Shown here one piece after another: positions 12,471-20,729 of a stretch of DNA of 64,000 nt (position 1 is its first letter; each line of letters starts with the position of its first letter). Under the pieces are notes generated by a model. It worked only from the letters and a program-made list of their open reading frames with translations. It searched no databases and was not told the DNA's origin. This DNA is from Lathyrus oleraceus. Lineage: Eukaryota; Streptophyta; Magnoliopsida; Fabales; Fabaceae. A program made the translations under genes and the position numbers. The DNA lies in the NCBI RefSeq assembly GCF_024323335.1, contig NC_066583.1, positions 273,118,916-273,182,915 on the forward strand, given 5' to 3'.

Positions 12471-12540
12471 AGGATTTCAGCAGCTTGCAAAGACCATGGT
12501 GCCCTCCAACTTCTCCTTAGTGGGAACGTGATTTGCAAAG

Positions 12541-12663
12541 GTGGCGCCCGCCATCCCTTCATGGCGCCCGCCATGTGTGGAAATGGGAAATATCATGGGA
12601 ACGTGGCGGTTACCTCCTAGTTGAGGGCTGATGAGTCATGGCTTCTCCTATGGCGGCCGCCAT
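12541..12663. repeat. GC-rich palindromic motif cluster in Athila U3
   Basis: GTGGCGCCCGCCAT (12541-12554), ATGGCGCCCGCCAT (12561-12574) and the perfect palindrome ATGGCGGCCGCCAT (12650-12663). They stand out in AT-rich surroundings just upstream of the LTR TATA box. The same motif recurs at 26280-26314 upstream of the element's last ORF. Confidence 0.85.
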
Positions 12664-12860
12664 GTGCAACGCCATGTGTACAATAGTTGCCAAAAAACCC
12701 TAATTTTAAGTCTTTTTGCTTCGTTTCTTCTAGAGGGGTCCGAAAGAGCTAAATATCTGAAAATAACATAAAAGAGATCATAATACAAACAAAATGATAA
12801 TAAAGTCCTAATAAACATGTGAAATCCGAGTCAAAAACACGGTGTGAATCAGTGTGATCA

Positions 12861-12875
12861 AATTCTCCCACACTT
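12861..12875 (-). other. Polypurine tract of the Athila-type element
   Basis: On the minus strand AGTGTGGGAGAATT abuts the LTR start TGATCACACTG. This is the plus-strand priming site expected immediately upstream of a 3' LTR. Confidence 0.65.
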
Positions 12876-14142
12876 AAACCTTTGCTTGTCCTCAAGCAAA
12901 ACTCTTTATAATTTATGCAAGAAAAACAGTATCAACCAGAGTTAATTCAAGACATAAAAGACTTATAAGTTCATTCAAGGAATGTATCGATAGGTACTAA
13001 CGAATCAAACTAAGGATATTATAGTGACACTTCCCGCAAATACGGTCGTAGGCTTCGTTCCTATACAAATAAATCCACATTACCCCACTATACCTAGGCC
13101 TTCTTTTCGTTTTCTTCAAGTCCTTTTCATTCAGGTGCAATCACATTAAGCCCGTTATTCGTACAAACTCATAGTAAATTGACCGGTTAGTGATTATGAT
13201 CTTAAGCATGGGGCTCTGGTACATAAGTTGGTGTAACCCCTTTATTTAACCCAATTTGAAGTTGTGGGGGATTGGATCGTAATCCACCCTACCAAGTTCA
13301 ACACCAAATACCTCTGAACCAACCAACAAATAGGCATATTACTTTTTATTTTATTTTTCTAAGCATGGAGCTCTGGTACATAAGTTGGTGTGACCCATTT
13401 ATTTAACCCAATTTGCAGTTGTGGGAGATTGGATCGTAATCCACCCTACCAAGTTCAGCACCAGATACCTCTGAACCAACCAACAAATAGGCATATTTAT
13501 ATATATACATATATATTTTTTTTTCTTTTGCATGTTTCGCATATGTCTTTATTTTGCTGGGTTAAATGACCGTGTGAGAGTCACATAGCCCGATTTTCAT
13601 ACGATTTGAGAATAAAGCAGGAATTTTTGTAATCATTCACTTATTTTCATCGATCCTCTACGTAGAGCATGCTTAAGCCGGAGCTGACTGCAAGGATAAA
13701 CTAATTAAGGACTTATTTGGAACAAAAATTAGGGCCACAACATATGGGGTATCGGGATCGACTCTTATAATCATGAAGCCTACGGTGTTAAGACAATACC
13801 GATTTTTAGAAAAAGTTTTCCCAAGTCTTTTACATCCTGTTATAAACCTGTCTTATAGCCTAAATATTCAAGATGCACTGTTTTCTTTGTTCAAATTTTT
13901 TTTGGTAAGGTTAAGGAAATGGGAGAAATATGGATACACTACACAGATGACTCGTCAGACACATGTATTTTATTGAAAGGAAAAGCAAACAACTAAAACA
14001 CACAAAACATACTAAAAATAAAGGAAAGCGATAAAAATAAAGGAAAGCGATAAAAATCTCCTTCGACACTTAAACCGAACATTGTCCTCAATGTTTCGAT
14101 ATGAGACAGGGTAGGAGTAACCTGGAAGAGAGAGAGAGAGGA
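12876..14142 (-). other. 3' untranslated region of the Athila-type element
   Basis: Non-coding sequence between the last accessory ORF and the PPT. It contains a 157-bp tandem duplication (13204-13360 and from 13361 to about 13500; both copies start AAGCATGG and carry CTCTGGTACATAAGTTGGTG). No other gene is seen; short plus-strand open frames here have no recognisable features. Confidence 0.6.
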
Positions 14143-14328
14143 CTATGGGTGATCACCGGTACCGTCACCGCCCTGGTCAGGATGCCTGGGTCGATGACGT
14201 CTGCTATGAGTACTAAGTCCTTCCTGCAGCTGCTGAGAGCGACCTAAGAGAGACCCTTGGGTGGCCTCGATAAGTGCGAAGTGACGCTCGTTAGCCTGTC
14301 GCTGGCGATGCTGCTCATTAGTGATCAC
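14143..14328 (-). pseudogene. C-terminal end of Athila accessory ORF3, cut off by SIRE-A
   Basis: Minus-strand reading runs from the SIRE-A target site to a stop at 14143, with residues such as RQRQANERHFALIEATQGS and a Gly/His/Arg-rich end. It is the downstream part of the ORF at 24770-26031: the atcac/gtgat target duplication lies at both junctions and the reading frame passes through the target site. It is probably a helical tail; no catalytic motif is seen. Confidence 0.7.
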
Positions 14329-15402
14329 TGTAAGAACAAAAATTGTTCTACAACAGATTCCTTGATTTTGATGATAACAAAGGATGAAACCAAAAATGGC
14401 ACCCTAACGAAAAGTTTCTAAGTGTGCAGGGTTCTAAAGAAAGAAGAAATAAATCTGATGATGTCATCAGATGCACAACAAGATCAGATACAAATTATCA
14501 AGTATCAGAAGCATCTAAAGTGGAATCTCGTTTCAAGAAGCTCTGACTCTGGACAAAACTGCAAAGTATCAGAAGCATCTGAACATGAAGTAAAGTCTAG
14601 AAGCTCTGACTCTGAACAAATGCTTTCTGTAAACTCTGGAAGTTATCAGCGCCATCTGAACTTTCAAGAAATAACATCAGAAGCAAGTTTCTCCAGATAC
14701 ACGAAGACTCTAATCAGATTTGTTAATCATGATGAAGTAACGTTGAAGACAAGTAAAGATTTTCAAATTGGATTTCCTGATTAAGAAAGAGACGTTAATC
14801 TCCGCTTCCAAGAGAAAAGATACTACTTGTGGTAAGTAGTCACTTCAAAGATGAAAAGTTAAACTGCAGAAGCTATTTAAGTGATGGAGTAAACTCAGTT
14901 TAATATCCACCAGATTCAACTCTACTCCAACTCATATATAAATAGAGAAGAAATCAACATTCAGTACACAAGAAATCACTAGCCAAAACTATACTGAAAT
15001 TATATCACGCTCAAGAAAAACATCTTTGTTCTTCAAAGATTTTCACTAAGCTTTTGCTTATCAAGTGAAAAATTTGTTCTTAAGTTTGTAATATTTGCTT
15101 TCTTAGAAGCACTCTAGATTACACATCTTGTATCTATTTTTATTTGATTTCCTCAAGTGACTCTTTGTAGTCTGTAGACTTGAGAGGACTAAGAGATTTT
15201 CTTCTCTCTTAGGGGTTGTTTGTAATCTTTCAAGATTAGTGGATTAAGTCCTTGTTGAAGGCGAAATCACCTTGGCCGGGTGGACTGGAGTAGCTTTGTG
15301 TTATAAGCGAACCAGTATAAAATCATTGTGTGATTTCATTTTGCAAAAGCGCTTATTTTTCAAACAATTCAAACCCCCCCTTTCTTGTTTTTCTCACCTT
15401 CA
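14329..15402 (+). mobile_element. SIRE-A 5' LTR, 1074 bp
   Basis: Starts TGTAAGAACAAAAATTG and ends CACCTTCA. A TATA box TATATAAATAG is at 14935-14945, about 606 bp in. Upstream U3 carries repeated GCTCTGACTCTG and TCAGAAGCATCTGA motifs. A C7 run lies close to the 3' end. It contains a 120-codon open frame that also exists in the 3' LTR and is not considered a gene. Confidence 0.95.
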
Positions 15403-15404
15403 AT

Positions 15405-15416
15405 TGGTATCAGAGC
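15405..15416 (+). other. SIRE-A primer-binding site (initiator-Met tRNA)
   Basis: TGGTATCAGAGC starts two bases after the LTR end and is complementary to the 3' end of plant initiator tRNA-Met (GCTCTGATACCA). This is standard for copia elements. Confidence 0.95.
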
Positions 15417-15484
15417 CCCGACTCTGTTATTGATTTTCTAATCAAACACTTAACCGTGTAGAGAGATCCAGTACGAGAAAAACA

Positions 15485-17284
15485 ATGGCCCACTCAAATG
15501 AGAAAGATTCTTACAATGCCAAGCCTCCTGTTTTTGATGGAGAAAAGTTTGATTACTGGAAAGATAGAATCGAAAGTTTCTTTCTGGGTTATGATGCTGA
15601 CCTCTGGGACATTGTCACAGATGGATACAAACCTCCAATCTTAAATGGAGCTGAAGTTCCCAGAAGCAAAATGTCAGAAGATCAGAAACGTGTTTTCAAA
15701 AATCACCACAAGGCCAGAACAATACTTCTAAATGCTATATCATATAATGAATATGAAAAGATCACCAACAGAGAGACTGCCAAAGATATTCTTGACTCTC
15801 TGAAGATGACCCATGAAGGAAACTCCCAAGTCAAGGAGACGAAGGCTCTGGCGCTTATCCAGAAGTATGAAGCCTTCAAGATGGAAGATGATGAAGCTAT
15901 AGAAGCTATGTTTTCCAGATTTCAAACTCTTATTGCAGGTCTTAAAGTGCTAGACAAAGGATACACGACTGCAGATCATGTTAAGAAGATTGTCAGAAGT
16001 CTGCCAAAGAAATGGAGACCAATGGTTACTGCTCTGAAGTTATCAAAGGATCTGAACAATATCAGCCTTGAAGAACTTGTTAGTTCTCTCAGAAGCCATG
16101 AGATAGAACTAGAGGAGGATGAGCCTCAGAAAAGGAACAAGTCAGTGGCGCTGAAGTCCAGACCTGAAAGACGGAAGTCAGACAGAACCAAAGCCCTTCA
16201 AGCAGAAACTGCAGACACTGATGACTCTGAATCTGAAGACTCTGATGATGAAGAAGAACTGTCCCTACTAACCAGAAGAGTTAAGCAACTCTGGAAAAGG
16301 AGGAACAACAACAACTTCAGAAGATCAAGACCCAGAGGGGATCGATCAGAGTCAACTTCAAAAGGTAAACCTAATAAAGATATTACCTGTTTTGAATGTA
16401 AAGAAACAGGTCATTACAGAAATGAATGCCCCAAGCTGAAGAAAGACAACCCTAGAAAAGAAAGCTTCAAGAAAAACACCTTCAGAACAAAGAAAGGATT
16501 AATGGCCACCTGGGACGATAGTGAATCAGGATCATCAGAATCTGACTCTGATGAACAAGCCAACGTAGCACTTATGGCTACCACATCCAGCAGCTCAGAT
16601 GAAGAATCTGAAGAGGTATTTTCTGAACTTTCTAGATCTGACTTAGAATCATGTTTATCAGAAACTCTTACCTCTCTTCAGAAATTAAAACAAAAAGTTA
16701 AAGACATTAAAGGCCTTCTTAAAGCAAAATATGAAGTATGTAGTAAACTTGAGACAACAATTCTAGCACAAGAAGATACTATCAGATCTTTAACGTTAGA
16801 AAGAGATGGAGCTAAAACAAAAAGCTTAGAATTAGAGAAAGCGTTGTCTCAAGCACCACAAACTTCAAATGAAATTATTTATAAATATGAAGAAGCCTTT
16901 CAAAAATTTCTGAAGAATGGAATAGATAGGAGTATTATGGCATCCATGATTTATGGAGTCAGTCCGAATAATAAAAGGGGAATTGGGTATGATTCTGAGG
17001 AAAATAAAACCTCTACCAGTGACCAAATTAAATCGCCTTTTTCATATCACTACACACACACACAGGAACACAAATTTAAAAATGCTAGAAGACCCAAAGT
17101 TGTAAGAAACTCTGGGAAGACTAATCTAAAAGGACCCAAGAGATTCTGGGTACCGAAAGATAAGATTATCTATGTTGCAGATATCCTATGCAGCAAAGTT
17201 CAGACACCAGTCATGGTACCTGGACTCTGGATGCTCGCGACATATGACGGGAAGAAAGTCTATGTTCCAAAGCCTGGAACTTAA
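15485..17284 (+). CDS. gag: SIRE-A Gag, 599 aa
   Basis: Structural capsid/nucleocapsid polyprotein that packages element RNA in cytoplasmic virus-like particles. The ATG at 15485 follows the PBS by about 70 nt and begins MAHSNEKDSYNAKPPVFDG. Residues about 15-215 form the UBN2-type copia Gag domain (KFDYWKDRIESFF onward). An acidic/Ser-rich stretch follows at about 240-262, then basic residues, and one CCHC zinc knuckle CFECKETGHYRNEC at 302-315 for nucleic acid binding. A second Asp/Ser/Glu-rich region and Leu-rich probable coiled coil occupy about 380-470. The last residues overlap the pol frame (open from 17130) in a different register, so Gag ends 155 nt into the pol open frame. It is intact, unlike the SIRE-B copy. 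Confidence 0.92.
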   Translation: MAHSNEKDSYNAKPPVFDGEKFDYWKDRIESFFLGYDADLWDIVTDGYKPPILNGAEVPRSKMSEDQKRVFKNHHKARTILLNAISYNEYEKITNRETAKDILDSLKMTHEGNSQVKETKALALIQKYEAFKMEDDEAIEAMFSRFQTLIAGLKVLDKGYTTADHVKKIVRSLPKKWRPMVTALKLSKDLNNISLEELVSSLRSHEIELEEDEPQKRNKSVALKSRPERRKSDRTKALQAETADTDDSESEDSDDEEELSLLTRRVKQLWKRRNNNNFRRSRPRGDRSESTSKGKPNKDITCFECKETGHYRNECPKLKKDNPRKESFKKNTFRTKKGLMATWDDSESGSSESDSDEQANVALMATTSSSSDEESEEVFSELSRSDLESCLSETLTSLQKLKQKVKDIKGLLKAKYEVCSKLETTILAQEDTIRSLTLERDGAKTKSLELEKALSQAPQTSNEIIYKYEEAFQKFLKNGIDRSIMASMIYGVSPNNKRGIGYDSEENKTSTSDQIKSPFSYHYTHTQEHKFKNARRPKVVRNSGKTNLKGPKRFWVPKDKIIYVADILCSKVQTPVMVPGLWMLATYDGKKVYVPKPGT

Positions 17285-20252
17285 AGACGCTGGATTTGTA
17301 GGCTTCGGAGGAGATCAGAAAGGAAGGATCAGAGGCTCCGGAACTATTGGTAATGGTACTCTTCCCTCTATATCTGATGTTCTTTATGTAGAAGGATTAA
17401 TGCATAACTTGTTATCCATAAGTCAATTAAGTGATAACGGTTATGATGTAATCTTTAATCAAAAAACGTGTAAAGCCATTAGTCAGAACGATGGCTCTGT
17501 CCTTTTCACAGGCAAGAGGAAAAACAACATTTATAAAATAAATCTTTCTGATTTAAAAGATCAAAATGTTAAATGTTTAATGTCAGTTCACGAAGAGCAA
17601 TGGGTATGGCATAGACGCTTAGGCCACATTAGCATGAGAAAACTTTCTCAGCTAACTAAACTTGAGTTAGTCAGAGGCTTACCTAAACTGAAGTTTTCTT
17701 CAGATGCTCTGTGTGAAGCTTGTCAGAAAGGAAAGTTTTCAAAAACATCTTTTAAAAAGAAAAATGTTGTTTCTACCTCCAAGCCTCTGGAGCTTCTTCA
17801 CATTGACTTATTTGGTCCTGTGAAAACAGCATCAGTCAATGGAAAGAAGTATGGACTAGTAATCGTTGATGACTACAGCCGCTGGACATGGGTAAAATTC
17901 CTAAAACACAAGAGTGAGTCTCACTCTGTATTCACCAGTTTCTGTTCTAAAGTGCAAAAAGAATTTGACTCTAAAATTGTTAGAGTCAGAAGTGATCATG
18001 GTGGAGAATTTGAAAATAAAGATTTTGAAGAATTATTTGATTCTAATGGAATATCCCATGATTTCTCCTGCCCTAGAACTCTACAACAAAATGGAGTTGT
18101 AGAGAGGAAGAATAGGACACTTCAAGAAATGGCAAGAACCATGATCAATGAAACTAATGTAGCAAAGCACTTTTGGGCAGAAGCTGTAAATACAGCGTGT
18201 TACATTCAGAATAGAATCTCTATTAGACCTATTCTGGATAAGACTCCCTATGAACTGTGTAAGGGAAGAAAACCCAACATCTCATATTTTCATCCTTTTG
18301 GATGCATTTGCTTTATATTAAATACTAAAGAACATCTGAACAAGTTTGATTCCAAAGCACAGAAAGGTATTATGTTAGGATACTCAGAACGCTCTAAAGG
18401 CTACAGAGTATACAACACAGAAACCAAAATTGTGGAGGAATCAATTCATGTTAGATTTGATGATAAGCTTGACCCTGAAAAGTCAAAGCTAGTTGAAAAG
18501 TTTGCAGATTTAGAGATCACTCTGGTAGAATCTGACAAAACTCCAGAAGCAACTGTCACTCAAGACTCTGAAGAAATTAAATCACCAGAAATCCCAAAGA
18601 AAGTCAAGAGTCGTAGCAACGTATCTGAAGATTTGATTTTGGGAAACAAAGATGAACCTGTTAGAACCAGATCTACCTTCAGAACTTCTGAAGATATTCC
18701 TCTGGGACTAGTGTCTCTGATTGAGCCTACGTCTTGTGATGAAGCTCTTCAAGATAATGATTGGGTGGCAGCTATGCAAGAAGAGTTAGATCAATTCTCC
18801 AAGAATGATGTCTGGGATCTCGTTCCTAAACCCAGAGGCACTCATGTCATTGGAACCAGATGGGTTTTCAGAAACAAGCTGAACGAGAAAGGAGAAGTTG
18901 TCAGAAACAAAGCTCGACTGGTAGCTCAAGGTTATAGTCAACAAGAAGGTATTGATTATAATGAAACTTTTGCTCCAGTCGCGAGGTTAGAATCTATTCG
19001 TCTTCTTGTATCTTTTGCTATTAATCATTCTATTAAACTATATCAAATGGATGTCAAGAGTGCATTTCTTAATGGTTATATTTCAGAAGAAGTGTATGTC
19101 AATCAACCTCCAGGTTTTGAAAATTCAAATTTTCCAGAACATGTTTTCAAACTTAAGAAATCTTTATATGGACTCAAACAAGCTCCCAGAGCTTGGTATG
19201 AACGTCTGAGCAATTTTCTTCTGGAACAAAATTTTATCAGAGGGAAAGTTGATTCTACACTCTTCTGTAAAAATCATAAAAATAATCTCATGATATGCCA
19301 AATTTATGTTGATGATATTATTTTTGGTTCTGCTAATATCTCTGTTTGCCAAGAATTTTCTAAGTTAATGCAGGCAGAATTTGAAATGAGTCTAATGCAA
19401 GAACTAAAGTTCTTTCTGGGAATTCAAATTAATCAAACTCCAGAAGTCACGTACGTTCATCAAAGCAAGTACATTAAAGACGTTCTGAAGAAGTTTGACA
19501 TGATTGAATGCAACTCTGCTAAAACTCCCATGCACCCAACTTGCATTCTGGAAAAGGAAGAGGTAAGCAACAAGGTTTGTCAGAAGCTCTATCGAGGTAT
19601 GATAGGCTCTCTTCTCTATCTGACTGCTACTCGTCCTGATATTCTCTTTAGCGTCTGTCTGTGTGCCAGATTCCAATCAGATCCTAGAGAATCTCATTTA
19701 ACAGCTGTTAAGAGAATTCTTAAGTATCTGAAAGGAACTCCTAACCTGGGCCTGATGTATGAGAAAACATCAGAGTATAGACTTTCTGGTTATTGTGATG
19801 CAGACTATGCAGGAGATAGAATAGAACGAAAAAGCACATCTGGAAATTGCCAGCTTCTGGGAAACAATTTGATCTCCTGGGCTAGCAAAAGACAGTCAAC
19901 TATCGCTCTATCAACTGCAGAAGCAGAATATATCTCAGCATCACTGTGCACAACTCAGATGCTCTGGATGAAACATCAGCTAGAAGATCTTCAAATCTTT
20001 GAAAGTAACATTCCTATCTTTTGTGATAATACTGCTGCTATTTGTTTAAGTAAGAATCCTATTCTACATTCCAGAGCCAAACACATAGAAATTAAACATC
20101 ATTTTATTAGAGACTATGTTCAGAAAGGAATAGTAACGCTGAAGTTCATTGATACAAAACATCAATGGGCAGATATCTTTACTAAGCCTCTAGCTGAAGA
20201 TAGATTTCTTTTTATCTTAGAACATCTGAACATTAAAAATTGCCCTGAGTAA
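17130..20252 (+). CDS. pol: SIRE-A Pol: protease, integrase, RT, RNase H
   Basis: Open in the +1 frame relative to gag; the first in-frame ATG is at 17172, from which I number residues (1026 aa). Protease active site DSGCSRHMTG is at 18-27. The integrase zinc finger has H147, H152, C181 and C184. The integrase core has D212 (HIDLFGP), D275 (SDHGGEF) and E311 (VVERKNR), with 35 residues between the last two. The RT has QMDVKSAFLNG (D627) and YVDD at 712-715. RNase H has D876 (YCDADYAGD), E917 (TAEAEY) and D952 (FCDN), and ends WADIFTKPLAEDRF. Every catalytic residue is present. It should be made as a Gag-Pol fusion; how the frame change is achieved is unclear (see findings). Confidence 0.93.
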   Translation, partial: KDPRDSGYRKIRLSMLQISYAAKFRHQSWYLDSGCSRHMTGRKSMFQSLELKDAGFVGFGGDQKGRIRGSGTIGNGTLPSISDVLYVEGLMHNLLSISQLSDNGYDVIFNQKTCKAISQNDGSVLFTGKRKNNIYKINLSDLKDQNVKCLMSVHEEQWVWHRRLGHISMRKLSQLTKLELVRGLPKLKFSSDALCEACQKGKFSKTSFKKKNVVSTSKPLELLHIDLFGPVKTASVNGKKYGLVIVDDYSRWTWVKFLKHKSESHSVFTSFCSKVQKEFDSKIVRVRSDHGGEFENKDFEELFDSNGISHDFSCPRTLQQNGVVERKNRTLQEMARTMINETNVAKHFWAEAVNTACYIQNRISIRPILDKTPYELCKGRKPNISYFHPFGCICFILNTKEHLNKFDSKAQKGIMLGYSERSKGYRVYNTETKIVEESIHVRFDDKLDPEKSKLVEKFADLEITLVESDKTPEATVTQDSEEIKSPEIPKKVKSRSNVSEDLILGNKDEPVRTRSTFRTSEDIPLGLVSLIEPTSCDEALQDNDWVAAMQEELDQFSKNDVWDLVPKPRGTHVIGTRWVFRNKLNEKGEVVRNKARLVAQGYSQQEGIDYNETFAPVARLESIRLLVSFAINHSIKLYQMDVKSAFLNGYISEEVYVNQPPGFENSNFPEHVFKLKKSLYGLKQAPRAWYERLSNFLLEQNFIRGKVDSTLFCKNHKNNLMICQIYVDDIIFGSANISVCQEFSKLMQAEFEMSLMQELKFFLGIQINQTPEVTYVHQSKYIKDVLKKFDMIECNSAKTPMHPTCILEKEEVSNKVCQKLYRGMIGSLLYLTATRPDILFSVCLCARFQSDPRESHLTAVKRILKYLKGTPNLGLMYEKTSEYRLSGYCDADYAGDRIERKSTSGNCQLLGNNLISWASKRQSTIALSTAEAEYISASLCTTQMLWMKHQLEDLQIFESNIPIFCDNTAAICLSKNPILHSRAKHIEIKHHFIRDYVQKGIVTLKFIDTKHQWADIFTKPLAEDRFLFILEHLNIKNCPE

Positions 20253-20729
20253 AATATGGCTCTGAACATGTAAAATGAGACTCTGATAAAAACAAATACA
20301 CTTCTGCCCCTGACTCAGATACTTCTACAAGTTAAGAAGATATCTGAGTTAGAAATCTTCAGAAACCAATCCTTTGGTATTCCTGAAGATCAGATACATC
20401 AACACGTGGAACTCTGAGCGTCAAACTTTAGAACTTCTAGACAGCTGTCAAGAAATTCAAAAGGCAGACGTTTGAGTTTTCCTCGAGCAGTGTGCAAACT
20501 GTGGGATTAGACATTCATTTATGAGCTGTAATCATTTTTCCCCCCAAGCGTGCCATTTTGAGTTTTGTGTCTAACGCTTTCTGAGGTGTCGTTTTGCATG
20601 TGTTTACTTAGAGTATATAAACACTTTCTCTCACATTTCACACTTATCACTCTCACTCACTCTAAAACCCTAAACCCTCTCTCGAAGTTTTCTCTGCAAC
20701 TTCTTCAAATCTTCATCTTCTTCATTTCA
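20253..20729 (+). promoter_or_regulatory. Putative internal promoter and leader of the envelope-like ORF
   Basis: Spacer between pol and the envelope-like ORF. It carries a G-box CACGTG at 20403-20408 and a TATA box TATATAAAC at 20614-20622. A CT-rich, intron-less leader (TCACATTTCACACTTATCAC and similar) of about 85 nt then leads to the ATG at 20730. SIRE-B has the same G-box (63694-63699) and a TATTTAAAC at the equivalent place. An in-frame stop at 20271-20273 rules out simple readthrough from pol. The promoter function is inference from motif layout and conservation. Confidence 0.5.

Larger units (their letters stand above)
11306..12860 (-). mobile_element. 3' LTR of the Athila-type element, 1555 bp
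   Basis: On the minus strand it begins TGATCACACTG at 12860 and ends AACCGATCA at 11306, so the ends are TGATC...GATCA. A purine-rich tract precedes it (12861-12875) and LINE sequence follows. A CTATAAATAG TATA box lies on the minus strand at 12461-12470, about 390 bp into the LTR, which places U3 at 12860-12470. U3 holds three GC-rich near-palindromes of the ATGGCGCCCGCCAT type. A 27-bp tandem repeat lies downstream of the TATA box at about 12105-12235. Confidence 0.85.

Noticed and set aside
14422..14784. 120-codon open frame in the SIRE-A 5' LTR, repeated at 23789-24151
   Set aside because: It lies in U3 upstream of the TATA box, is identical only because the LTRs are identical, and shows Ser-rich low-complexity sequence from repeated TCTGA words.
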